Assembly: GCF_042643145.1 (NCBI RefSeq)
Contig: NZ_JBHRSA010000002.1
Location: 1 to 12,554 of the forward strand
From: Virgibacillus_O xinjiangensis
GTDB lineage: Bacteria > Bacillota > Bacilli > Bacillales > Amphibacillaceae
Direction: 5' to 3'
DNA length: 12,554 nucleotides
Shown: positions 6,726-12,554 of the stretch, piece by piece
How positions within the stretch are numbered: position 1 is the stretch's first letter
Layout: the number at the start of each line of letters is the position of its first letter
The notes under the pieces: model-generated
What the model was told of the DNA's origin: nothing
Seen by the model: the letters and a program-made list of their open reading frames with translations, nothing else
The model's database searches: none
Position numbers and translations under genes: made by a program

Positions 6726-6968
6726 ATGGCGCGCATAGGTGTGGAAGGGACCATGACGGATGTGAAAGAGGCCTTGATGGAAATGGGGCATGAGGTGATC
6801 GAGCTGAGGTCTGCAGAAGATGCTGCATATTGTGACTGTTGCATTATTTCCGGCCAGGACAAAGATGTGATGGGTATGTCGGACACTAGTATTGCAGGCC
6901 CGGTAGTGAATGCCCATGGGATGGATGCCCAGGAAGTCACTCAGGCTGTAAGTGAAAAATTGACATAA
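6726..6968 (+). CDS. ykuS: UPF0180 family protein YkuS
   Basis: An 80-residue cytoplasmic protein of the uncharacterised UPF0180 family, matching B. subtilis YkuS in size and pattern: MARIGVEGTMTDVKEAL at the start, a cysteine-rich YCDCCIISGQD block (Cys36, Cys38 and Cys39), then a VMGM segment and a C-terminal helix. The cysteine cluster could bind metal or be redox active, but no function is established. The ATG has a strong GAGGAGG six bases upstream, inside the right side of an inverted repeat. It follows dapL by about 67 bases and is followed by a terminator. Confidence 0.92.
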   Translation: MARIGVEGTMTDVKEALMEMGHEVIELRSAEDAAYCDCCIISGQDKDVMGMSDTSIAGPVVNAHGMDAQEVTQAVSEKLT

Positions 6969-6997
6969 GCAGGTATCAAAGCTAGACGAAATGAACG

Positions 6998-7044
6998 GCA
7001 CCCCGATGGTTAGGGTTGAAAGCTAACCTTTGGGGTGCTTGTTT
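6998..7044 (+). terminator. Long-stem terminator after ykuS
   Basis: Stem GCACCCC (6998-7004) pairs with GGGGTGC (7032-7038), and the inner stem GGTTAG (7008-7013) pairs with CTAACC (7023-7028), across a three-base imperfect junction and a nine-base loop. The tail TTGTTT is T-rich but not a pure T-run, so this is probably a terminator, though a processing or attenuation structure before ykuV is possible. Confidence 0.7.
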
Positions 7045-7124
7045 ATGCTTACACACGTTTTTTCGCCTTATGAATAAGATAGAGGAGCTGTACTGCTAAT
7101 TGTGACATTGGAGGGAGCTACTCT

Positions 7125-7565
7125 ATGAGGTTGAGAACCATGCTGCCGGAATTAGAAGGGGCAACTGCCTGGCTAAACAGTGGGGAAATTAAAAGAAAGG
7201 ACTTGGTCGGCAGCCCCATACTTGTCCATTTCTGGTCCATAAGTTGCGACTTATGTAAAAGGGACATGTTAGTGCTGAACCAAATCTGTGAGCAATATCT
7301 AGATCACTGGCGGGTGATTAGTGTCCATACACCTCTATCGGACGAAGATAAGAACCAGGAAGAGGTTCGCAGAGTGGCTGACGAGCATGAGATATACCGG
7401 CCAGTCCTGATTGATCACGAAGACCGGCTCTCAAAGATCTTTAGAATACGCCATGTCCCTGCGTATTACTTGTTTGATGGAGAAGGTAGACTAAGGCATT
7501 ATCAATCAGGTGGAGGAGGATTATCCTTGCTCAGAAGAAGAATGGACCGGTTAAGCGGCCAATAG
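7125..7565 (+). CDS. ykuV: Thioredoxin-like thiol-disulfide oxidoreductase (YkuV)
   Basis: A 146-residue cytoplasmic thioredoxin-fold protein with no signal peptide, close in size and pattern to B. subtilis YkuV. The active site CDLC (Cys41 and Cys44) sits in VHFWSISCDLCKRDM, and the cis-proline loop appears as RHVPAYYLFD. The N-terminus MRLRTMLPELEGATAWLNS matches the YkuV type rather than classical TrxA. YkuV reduces disulfides, and in B. subtilis it lies next to the peroxiredoxin ykuU; here that partner is absent upstream. The ATG has a GGAGGG site. Terminators lie on both sides, so it is probably a single-gene transcript, but I could not find a convincing promoter in the 80 bases before it. 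Confidence 0.92.
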   Translation: MRLRTMLPELEGATAWLNSGEIKRKDLVGSPILVHFWSISCDLCKRDMLVLNQICEQYLDHWRVISVHTPLSDEDKNQEEVRRVADEHEIYRPVLIDHEDRLSKIFRIRHVPAYYLFDGEGRLRHYQSGGGGLSLLRRRMDRLSGQ

Positions 7566-7579
7566 AGAAACATAGGGAG

Positions 7580-7612
7580 AAAAAACTTCCGCTGTCATGC
7601 GGAAGTTTTTTT
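7580..7612. terminator. Symmetric terminator after ykuV
   Basis: AAAAAACTTCCGC (7580-7592) pairs perfectly with GCGGAAGTTTTTT (7599-7611) around the loop TGTCAT. A/T tracts on both sides would let it act in either direction. It lies 15 bases after the ykuV stop. Confidence 0.92.
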
Positions 7613-7873
7613 GTACGGTAACTGGAACTATAGGCTTCAAAATCAATTTTCTTGCTGTATTGATACCGTGGCGTGTGACAGTGAACTGTACAATGGCAGC
7701 CATTTAATAAACACATTTCTGCGCGTCACAATGTGTTTGAACAAAAGGTAGATGGTTTACAGGGATAAGAAACTGATAGAATAAACGGATCTCCTTTACA
7801 AAACCTGCTTGCCTTGGGAAGAAGGCTTCATGTATGATGAATATACTACATACAGAGTGATGGGGGAAGTACA
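7613..7873. other. Intergenic region upstream of ktrC, with inverted repeats
   Basis: About 260 bases between the ykuV terminator and ktrC. It holds a 9-bp perfect inverted repeat (AAACACATT at 7709-7717, AATGTGTTT at 7730-7738, spacer of 12), the candidate promoter at 7774-7782, a GCCTT/AAGGC hairpin near 7812-7827 and a TGTATG/CATACA pair near 7830-7853. I do not recognise a c-di-AMP (ydaO) riboswitch or any other known leader. I see no convincing coding frame. Confidence 0.5.
7774..7782 (+). promoter_or_regulatory. Candidate extended -10 promoter of ktrC
   Basis: TGA followed by TAGAAT is an extended -10 with one mismatch. TTTACA (7756-7761) could be a -35 box but at a short 15-base spacing. 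Transcription from here would give a leader of roughly 85 bases before the ktrC start. Confidence 0.45.
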
Positions 7874-8542
7874 ATGAAACAAGAATTTGCAGTCATAGGC
7901 CTTGGGCGTTTTGGTGGAAGTATTTGCACAGAGTTAAGTGAGGAAGGCATGAGTGTCCTGGCCATCGACACAGATGAAGAAAAAGTAAATGAATACAAGA
8001 ATATCGCTTCCCATGCGGTAATTGCCGATTCCACGGATGAAAATGCCTTAAAAGAAATAGGTATTAAGAATATTGATCATGTAATTGTTGCTATTGGAGA
8101 AAACATCCAGGCAAGCATCTTGGCAGCAGTCATTCTAACAGATCTTGGAATAAAGAAAATTACAGTAAAAGCACAGAATGACTATCATGAGAAGATATTG
8201 AACAAAATAGGGGTGGATCAGGTGGTCCATCCGGAGAGAGATATGGGTAGGAGAATTGCCCACCATATCATTTCCAATAATATTCTTGACTATTTGGAGC
8301 TCTCTGATGACCATAGTATTGTCGAAGTGAAAGTCGGAAAGAAAATGGCAGGCCGCTCGTTGACTGAGTTGGATATCCGGGCAAATTACGGCTGTAACGT
8401 TGTGGCCATTAAGGAAGGGGAGGAGATCAATGTCTCCCCAAGCGCCGACGAGTCATTGAATAAGGATGACATTTTAATTGTTATCGGTTCTGATAAAGAT
8501 ATTTCACGTTTTGAGAAGAAACTGGTTATTGATGATGACTAG
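7874..8542 (+). CDS. ktrC: KtrC-type potassium channel regulatory subunit (RCK/TrkA-N protein)
   Basis: A 222-residue cytosolic protein that forms rings gating a KtrB/KtrD potassium transporter. The N-terminal RCK domain (about 1-135) has the Rossmann nucleotide motif GLGRFGG (9-15) and the acidic end of strand two in LAIDTDEEKV, as expected for ATP/ADP binding. The C-terminal RCK_C domain (about 140-218) contains a D-x-R-x5-N-V-V pattern (LDIRANYGCNVV), resembling the segment linked to c-di-AMP binding in KtrA/KtrC proteins. KtrA and KtrC are similar in length; position next to rnjA and the lack of an adjacent ktrB favour KtrC (ykqB). No membrane subunit gene is in the window. The ATG follows a GGGGGAAG site. 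It converges on rnjA. Confidence 0.92.
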   Translation: MKQEFAVIGLGRFGGSICTELSEEGMSVLAIDTDEEKVNEYKNIASHAVIADSTDENALKEIGIKNIDHVIVAIGENIQASILAAVILTDLGIKKITVKAQNDYHEKILNKIGVDQVVHPERDMGRRIAHHIISNNILDYLELSDDHSIVEVKVGKKMAGRSLTELDIRANYGCNVVAIKEGEEINVSPSADESLNKDDILIVIGSDKDISRFEKKLVIDDD

Positions 8543-8543
8543 T

Positions 8544-8596
8544 GGATAAAGAAAAAAGACCTTGTGGATTTCCACCAAGGTCTTTTTTTCTTATCC
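8544..8596. terminator. Bidirectional terminator between convergent ktrC and rnjA
   Basis: GACCTTG (8558-8564) pairs with CAAGGTC (8576-8582), with TGG/CCA continuing inward and a flanking A-run pairing with a T-run. The pairing extends nearly to GGATAA and TTATCC at the two ends. T-tracts on either strand allow termination of both genes. It fills the gap between the two stop codons. Confidence 0.92.
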
Positions 8597-8597
8597 A

Positions 8598-10265
8598 TTA
8601 TACTTCCATGATGATTGGTAGCACCATTGGTCGGCGCTTTGTCTTCTCATACAGGAATGGAGCTATCGTGTCGGTTATCTGATTTTTGATTTCCGACCAT
8701 TGGGTAGTTCTTCTTTCCATCACTTTTTCTAAATGAGTGGAAACCAGCTTCTGAGCCTCATTGATAAGGTCTTCAGACTCTCTCATATATACGAATCCGC
8801 GAGATATGATGTCAGGACCAGAAGCGATTTTAAATTCTTTCATATTAATGCTGACAACGACGATGACGAGCCCTTCTTCCGAAAGAATACGGCGGTCACG
8901 TAGGACAATGTTACCAATATCGCCAATTCCCCTGCCGTCAACATATATCGAACCAGATGGGATTTTACCGGCAACACCTGCACTGTCTTTACCGAGGGCA
9001 AGAACATCTCCATTATCCATGACAAAGGAGTTGTCAGGGTCCACATCACACATGGCTGCCAGCTTTTCATGCTCTTTCAGCATTCTGTATTCCCCGTGGA
9101 TCGGCATAAAGTATTTCGGCCGTATCAGACGGAGCATCAGTTTTTGTTCTTCTTGGCTGCCGTGCCCGGATGTATGGATATTGCTTAATTTTCCATGGAC
9201 GACATCCGCACCTGCGCGATAAAGTTTATCAATGGTCCTGCTTACACTGATCGTATTCCCAGGGATCGGGGAAGAAGAGAATACAACCGTGTCACCAGGT
9301 ATAATCTGGATTTGTCTGTGTGTGCCATTTGCAATACGGGAGAGGGCGGCCATTGCTTCTCCTTGGGAACCGGTGCAAAGAATGGTAATTTCATCTGCAG
9401 GAAAACGATTGATCTGATTTCCTTCGATGAAAGTATTTTTCGGGGCTTGGATATATCCGAGCTCCTGTCCAATCTTAATTGCCGATTCCATACTGCGGCC
9501 AAACACGGCGACTTTCCGATTGTGTTTGACGGCAGCTTCCACCACCTGCTGCAGTCGGTAAATATTGGAAGCGAAGGTAGCAAAAATCAATCTGCCATCC
9601 ACCCGGTCAAAGATTTCGTTGATGTTTTCTCCTACAACTTTTTCAGACATAGTAAAACCTGGTATTTCACTGTTTGTACTGTCGGAAAGGAGGCATAGAA
9701 CGCCTTCTTTACCGATCTCAGCCATTTTAGTCAGGTTTGCAGCTTCACCGACCGGAGTGAAATCAAACTTGAAGTCACCTGTATGAACGACGTTTCCTGG
9801 TGGTGTCTTCACAACGATTCCGAATGAATCCGGAATACTGTGGGTAGTACGGAAGAAGCTTACGGAAGTTTTACGGAATTTGATAACATCGTCTTCTTGT
9901 ATCGTGTTTAATTTTGCATTTCTTAAAAGGCCATGCTCATCGAGTTTGTTTCTGATTAGTCCCATTGCTAGTTTTCCGGCATAAATAGGCACATTGATTT
10001 CACGCAAAAGGTAAGGGATCCCGCCGATATGGTCCTCATGTCCATGCGTGATGAATAACCCTTTTACTTTATCTTGATTTTGGACCAAGTAGGTGTAATC
10101 AGGAATGACATAGTCTATGCCAAGTAATTCATCTTCAGGGAATTTGATTCCGGAATCAATCAGGATGATTTCATCCTGGAACTGTACCCCGTACGTATTT
10201 TTACCGATTTCACCTAGCCCGCCTAACGCGAATACGGCAGTCTGGTCATTTTTAACAAATTTCAT
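8598..10265 (-). CDS. rnjA: Ribonuclease J1
   Basis: A 555-residue protein, the same length as B. subtilis RNase J1, an enzyme with 5'-to-3' exonuclease and endonuclease activity central to mRNA decay and rRNA maturation. The metallo-beta-lactamase/beta-CASP fold is shown by the zinc ligands in THGHEDHIGG (His74, His76, Asp78, His79), His142 in RTTHSIPDS and Asp164 in HTGDFKFD. The beta-CASP region contains FATFASNIYRLQQ and GRSMESA, and PIHGEYRM precedes the C-terminal domain ending in PMVLPIIMEV. All expected key residues are present. The ATG lies three bases after the rpoY stop. Its only Shine-Dalgarno-like sequence (GTGGAG within the end of rpoY) is unusually far, so translation is probably coupled to rpoY. 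The same gene pair is conserved across Bacillales. Confidence 0.98.
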   Translation of the reverse strand: MKFVKNDQTAVFALGGLGEIGKNTYGVQFQDEIILIDSGIKFPEDELLGIDYVIPDYTYLVQNQDKVKGLFITHGHEDHIGGIPYLLREINVPIYAGKLAMGLIRNKLDEHGLLRNAKLNTIQEDDVIKFRKTSVSFFRTTHSIPDSFGIVVKTPPGNVVHTGDFKFDFTPVGEAANLTKMAEIGKEGVLCLLSDSTNSEIPGFTMSEKVVGENINEIFDRVDGRLIFATFASNIYRLQQVVEAAVKHNRKVAVFGRSMESAIKIGQELGYIQAPKNTFIEGNQINRFPADEITILCTGSQGEAMAALSRIANGTHRQIQIIPGDTVVFSSSPIPGNTISVSRTIDKLYRAGADVVHGKLSNIHTSGHGSQEEQKLMLRLIRPKYFMPIHGEYRMLKEHEKLAAMCDVDPDNSFVMDNGDVLALGKDSAGVAGKIPSGSIYVDGRGIGDIGNIVLRDRRILSEEGLVIVVVSINMKEFKIASGPDIISRGFVYMRESEDLINEAQKLVSTHLEKVMERRTTQWSEIKNQITDTIAPFLYEKTKRRPMVLPIIMEV

Positions 10266-10268
10266 TTG

Positions 10269-10478
10269 CTATACGTTCTCCACTTCAAATTTGCCGGTCT
10301 GTTTTTCAAAATCTAGATGGGCCTCGTCCAATTCATGGATATACTCGATGTTATAGTTTCTGTCACTTAATTTACTGCGCACCTCACGTACGGTCTCCGC
10401 TTCTACATACACACTTTTGGTGCGTTCACGGACCGGAACCTCCTCCGGTAATTCCTGGTATAAAACTTTGTAAATCAT
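10269..10478 (-). CDS. rpoY: RNA polymerase epsilon subunit (RpoY/YkzG)
   Basis: A 69-residue protein matching the small epsilon subunit of Bacillota RNA polymerase. It begins MIYKVLYQ and contains RERTKSVYVEAETVREVR and NIEYIHELDEAHLDFEKQ, the characteristic segments of the family. The subunit binds core polymerase and has been linked to recycling of stalled enzyme. The ATG is well placed, with AAGGAGAG seven bases upstream. It is the first long gene of a rpoY-rnjA unit preceded by a leader of about 300 bases. Confidence 0.96.
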   Translation of the reverse strand: MIYKVLYQELPEEVPVRERTKSVYVEAETVREVRSKLSDRNYNIEYIHELDEAHLDFEKQTGKFEVENV

Positions 10479-10514
10479 TTCATCTCTCCTTCAAAATACT
10501 TCTGTATTAATTTA

Positions 10515-10595
10515 TTAGTCCTGTGCCTTCCGCTGGCCCAGTCCCGATTCGATGTTTTTATTAAATGTTGCTTCGAATTCCGTAATGTGCTCCAT
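10515..10595 (-). CDS. Weak candidate 26-codon small ORF upstream of rpoY
   Basis: An ATG at 10595 opens a frame for an acidic peptide beginning MEHITEFEATFN and ending GQRKAQD, 36 bases before rpoY. There is no good ribosome binding site, and chance alone could give a frame of this size. It could also be part of a decayed small gene with the upstream frame, to which it is offset by two bases. Confidence 0.18.
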   Translation of the reverse strand: MEHITEFEATFNKNIESGLGQRKAQD

Positions 10596-10621
10596 CAGTA
10601 CCCGTCACGGTCATGATCAGC

Positions 10622-10720
10622 TTATGAATGATAATCTTTATTACATGTTGTAGGTACACGCCCTTGGCCCAAAAAATCCTTCCAGCGTTTTTTAAGCTTT
10701 TCTCTAAGGCGTTTTAACAT
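10622..10720 (-). CDS. Candidate 32-codon leader ORF in the rpoY-rnjA transcript
   Basis: An ATG at 10720, with an in-frame alternative at 10732, opens a frame for a strongly basic, protein-like peptide: MLKRLREKLKKRWKDFLG, then a polar tail ending in NKDYHS. The first half would form an amphipathic basic helix. A Shine-Dalgarno-like AAAGGGG (10733-10739) lies 12 bases before the 10720 ATG, which is long, and directly against the 10732 ATG, which is too close. It sits about 70 bases after a plausible promoter and ends about 140 bases before rpoY. It may be a leader peptide, a small protein or a chance frame. I recognise no family. Confidence 0.35.
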   Translation of the reverse strand: MLKRLREKLKKRWKDFLGQGRVPTTCNKDYHS

Positions 10721-10793
10721 GTGGACACACATCCCCTTTCACATATTAAGAAAAGCAACAAAACGTTCTACCGACCCAATCCCTCTTATCTAT

Positions 10794-10822
10794 AGTATAG
10801 TACGAGGAATCGAATATTGAAA
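10794..10822 (-). promoter_or_regulatory. Predicted promoter of rpoY-rnjA
   Basis: On the minus strand, -10 TATACT (10794-10799) is one base from consensus and lies 17 bases from a weaker -35, TTTCAA (10817-10822). No better promoter was seen nearer rpoY. A start near 10787 would leave a 5' leader of about 310 bases. Confidence 0.5.
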
Positions 10823-10931
10823 TAGAAAACCATCATTTACTGGAAAAAATTAATTATTTCTGCGTCGCTTTCTTGTGTTAGGTATATTTTTCACTGCTGG
10901 GCGGAACTTATACATAGGTAACTACTGTATA

Positions 10932-10968
10932 CATCAAAAAACAGCCTGCAAGAGGCTGTTTTTTGATG
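10932..10968. terminator. Perfect 16-bp bidirectional terminator after def
   Basis: CATCAAAAAACAGCCT (10932-10947) and AGGCTGTTTTTTGATG (10953-10968) are exact reverse complements around the loop GCAAG. T-runs lie on both strands. It follows the def stop by about 65 bases and should insulate def from rpoY-rnjA. Confidence 0.93.
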
Positions 10969-11032
10969 GAACATTTTTTGTGAACCGAAGAAATATCCGC
11001 TGTAAGCGGGTTGTTCTGTCCATTGATCTTAT

Positions 11033-11584
11033 TTATTCTATAGGGCGTGCATTCTCAGGTACTTCGAAGGGATTATCTTTATTGATATGATCATAAAACA
11101 TGATGCCATTCAAATGATCAACTTCATGTTGGAACACAATCGATGGGTAGCCCTTCAATCGCAAGCTGACCGGATTATTGTCCATGTCGGTTGCTCTCAG
11201 GGTGATGCGTGCATGCCGAGGAACATACCCTTCTACATGCCGATCTACAGAGAGGCATCCTTCACCCCCCGAAAGATATGCTTTACCGACAGAGTGACTG
11301 ACAACCTTAGGGTTTGCCAGCCCATATTCATATAACTTTCCGTTTTCATCTTGGAAATAGATGGCCATCAACTTCTTATTTATTCCTAATTGAGGTGCCG
11401 CAAGTCCAACACCTGCTCTAAGATCATATTTTTTGGCTATTTCTTCATTTTGACTGTTTTTCAGAAATTGTATCATCTCTTGCAAAAGATCTTTGTTTGC
11501 TGTGCTTAAAGGCAGCTCTACTTCCTCCGAGACCTTTGTCAAAGCGGGATGCCCTTCCCGGACGATGTCTTTCATCGTTATCAT
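11033..11584 (-). CDS. def: Peptide deformylase (DefB/YkrB type)
   Basis: A 183-residue iron/zinc enzyme that removes the formyl group from the N-terminal methionine of new proteins. All three deformylase motifs are complete: GVGLAAPQ (58-65), EGCLSV (108-113, metal ligand Cys110) and HEVDH (153-157, ligands His153 and His157 with the catalytic Glu154). The length and the insert before motif 1 fit the type 2 Gram-positive enzymes. I chose the ATG at 11584 because it gives the conserved N-terminus MITMKDIVREGHPALT and follows AAGGAGTGA at the right distance. An upstream ATG at 11608 would add eight unconserved residues. It is divergent from ykyA, and the closest B. subtilis relative is ykrB (defB). 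Confidence 0.96.
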   Translation of the reverse strand: MITMKDIVREGHPALTKVSEEVELPLSTANKDLLQEMIQFLKNSQNEEIAKKYDLRAGVGLAAPQLGINKKLMAIYFQDENGKLYEYGLANPKVVSHSVGKAYLSGGEGCLSVDRHVEGYVPRHARITLRATDMDNNPVSLRLKGYPSIVFQHEVDHLNGIMFYDHINKDNPFEVPENARPIE

Positions 11585-11701
11585 CTTGGTCACTCCTTCA
11601 TTTCTCACTCCCTATATACTATCATAAAAGAACCGGAAATTTCATGAAAACCAACTGAACACAGGCCTTGTCATCTATTGGAATATTTATCCGTAATTTT
11701 G

Positions 11702-11710
11702 TGATATACT
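11702..11710 (+). promoter_or_regulatory. Extended -10 promoter of ykyA
   Basis: TGA followed by TATACT forms a good extended -10, about 37 bases before the ykyA start. The -35 region is poor. Confidence 0.55.
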
Positions 11711-11746
11711 AAAAAGCAAACAACAGAGAATCGGGGGATTTTTGAT

Positions 11747-12448
11747 ATGGCATGGAAAAGAATACTGCTTGCAGTCGGATTCACTGTTTCTTTGGCTGCA
11801 TGCAGCAGTGAATCGGCAGAAGTGCGGATACATAACCACCTAGAGGAAGCAGTGGTTCTTGAAGAAGGGTTCGAAGAGCAACAGAGCGAGATTACCGCTC
11901 TGGAAAAACAAGAGCAGGAACTTTACAGCCAAATTGTCGATATGGGTTCAGATGAGATGGGAAAAATCAAAGAGACAGCCGAGAAGGCGATCGATGTAAT
12001 CGATGAACGGGAAGAGAGGATTGAGCTCGAGAAAGAAAGCATAAATTCCTCAGAGGAAGAATTCTTGAAAATTGAGCCGCTATTGGAGGAAGTTGAGGCA
12101 GAGGAAACACAGGCTGCAGCACAGGAGATGTATCAGGTTATGGAGAGCAGGTATGCTTCATATGAAGATCTTTACACTGCTTACAAAGAATCCTTGGAGT
12201 TAGAACGGGAGTTATACAACATGCTAGGAGAAGAAGAGCTGGAACAGGACAAATTGACGGAACATATCGATGCCGTCAATGAGAGTTATGAACGGGTACT
12301 GCAGGCCAACGAGCAGTTTAATAATGAAACGGTGGAATATAATGCATTGAAGCAGGAATTTTATGAGAGTACAGGTATGAACGTGGCCTATGAAGAAAAT
12401 TCTACCAGTGATACAAAGGATGAAAAGGCATCGGCAGAAGAGGAATGA
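11747..12448 (+). CDS. ykyA: YkyA-family putative cell-wall-binding lipoprotein
   Basis: A 233-residue lipoprotein of the YkyA family. Residues 1-18 are a signal sequence with lipobox LAAC, so Cys19 would be lipidated and the protein anchored outside the membrane. The rest is very acidic and almost wholly helical by composition: long E/Q/L-rich stretches (about 35-210) predict an extended coiled coil, including the family-typical FEEQQSEITALEKQEQELY and EREERIELEKESINSSEEEF. The C-terminus is a low-complexity acidic tail. The function is unknown; an attachment role at the wall is a family label, not shown here. The ATG follows a GGGGG-type site nine bases upstream. It is divergent from def and followed by a terminator. 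In B. subtilis this gene lies just before pdhA, which would be beyond the window. Confidence 0.92.
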   Translation: MAWKRILLAVGFTVSLAACSSESAEVRIHNHLEEAVVLEEGFEEQQSEITALEKQEQELYSQIVDMGSDEMGKIKETAEKAIDVIDEREERIELEKESINSSEEEFLKIEPLLEEVEAEETQAAAQEMYQVMESRYASYEDLYTAYKESLELERELYNMLGEEELEQDKLTEHIDAVNESYERVLQANEQFNNETVEYNALKQEFYESTGMNVAYEENSTSDTKDEKASAEEE

Positions 12449-12453
12449 GAAAA

Positions 12454-12494
12454 GGGGAGGACCATTTCATGAATGTGAAATGGTCCTTTTGTGT
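12454..12494 (+). terminator. Terminator after ykyA
   Basis: AGGACCATTTCA (12458-12469) pairs perfectly with TGAAATGGTCCT (12476-12487) around TGAATG, followed by TTT and G/T-rich sequence. It starts ten bases after the ykyA stop codon. Confidence 0.9.
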
Positions 12495-12510
12495 GCCCGG
12501 CATGTGCGCA

Positions 12511-12535
12511 CGCTTTAGGGTTCGAGTCCCGAGCG
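12511..12535. other. GC-rich hairpin with a tRNA T-arm-like loop at the window edge
   Basis: CGCTT (12511-12515) can pair with GAGCG (12531-12535), and GGG (12518-12520) with CCC (12528-12530), around TTCGAGT. The core GGTTCGAGTCC (12519-12529) equals the tRNA T-loop consensus. No tRNA acceptor, D-arm or anticodon arm can be folded from the sequence before it, so I do not call a tRNA gene. It may be chance, a tRNA fragment or part of the regulatory region of the next gene. Confidence 0.3.
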
Positions 12536-12554
12536 GTGAAGGTCATTGTAGCCG

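Larger units (their letters stand above)
10479..11032. other. Long intergenic region between rpoY and def
   Basis: About 550 bases without a long gene. Reading leftward from def it holds a small CCGCT/AGCGG hairpin (near 10998-11010), a perfect terminator (10932-10968), roughly 110 bases of AT-rich sequence with no recognised element, a likely promoter (10794-10822), and a leader of about 300 bases before rpoY. The leader contains a possible 32-codon frame and a weaker 26-codon frame, listed separately. I recognise no T-box, riboswitch or known small RNA. Confidence 0.6.

Noticed and set aside
7613..7873. A ydaO-type c-di-AMP riboswitch before ktrC
   Set aside because: The conserved sequence blocks and multi-stem layout of that class are not seen, and in B. 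subtilis it is ktrAB rather than ktrC that carries one.
8761..9222. Open frame of 153 codons on the plus strand inside rnjA
   Set aside because: It is antisense to a highly conserved gene, has a low-complexity serine/proline-rich translation and no start signals.
10875..11090. Open frame of 71 codons on the plus strand between rpoY and def
   Set aside because: It runs through the perfect terminator at 10932-10968 and into the def gene, with no ribosome binding site and no family-like features.
12495..12554. A complete tRNA gene at the right edge
   Set aside because: Only the T-arm-like core is present; there is no pairing 5' acceptor strand, D-arm or anticodon arm upstream, where the ykyA terminator lies.

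Overview
The window looks like chromosomal DNA of a low-to-moderate GC member of the Bacillaceae. The evidence is the gene set and its order: darB, dapH, dapL, ykuS and ykuV, then ktrC, rnjA, rpoY, def and ykyA follow the order known from Bacillus subtilis. RNase J1 is the same length as the B. subtilis protein (555 residues) and carries its catalytic residues at the expected positions. GGAGG-type ribosome binding sites and hairpin-plus-T-tract terminators fit as well. A halotolerant genus is possible, but the sequence does not settle it.

Positions 1-4017 read leftward. The run starts with an ArsR-family zinc/cobalt sensor (czrA-like), its operator and a CzcD-type cation exporter that starts inside the czrA stop codon. 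A hemolysin III (PAQR) membrane protein, a Tat-exported YkuE-like phosphodiesterase, a Sco1-type copper lipoprotein and a small unrecognised exported protein with two cysteines follow. Two adjacent hairpins close the run.

Positions 4134-8542 read rightward. DarB (a CBS-domain c-di-AMP receptor) is followed by two tetrahydrodipicolinate acetylation-pathway enzymes, DapH and DapL, which lead to meso-diaminopimelate for peptidoglycan and to lysine. Next come the UPF0180 protein YkuS, the thioredoxin-like YkuV and KtrC, the cytosolic gating subunit of a potassium channel. KtrC is itself a c-di-AMP target in relatives, so two likely receptors of this nucleotide lie about 3 kb apart.

Positions 8598-11584 read leftward again: def (peptide deformylase), then rpoY (epsilon subunit of RNA polymerase) and rnjA (RNase J1), with 3 bases between the last two. 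The roughly 550-base interval between rpoY and def holds a likely promoter, a long leader for rpoY-rnjA and a perfect bidirectional terminator. One possible 32-codon small reading frame in the leader is the least explained part of the window. The final gene, ykyA, is a rightward lipoprotein gene with its own terminator. The last 64 bases hold a GC-rich hairpin resembling a tRNA T-arm.

Most of the window is conserved housekeeping sequence. I found no mobile element, CRISPR array, prophage or defence island, and I do not claim a new system. The items most worth checking are the rpoY-rnjA leader, the hairpin touching the ykuS ribosome binding site, the small protein beside Sco1, and the absence of several genes that sit between these neighbours in B. 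subtilis.
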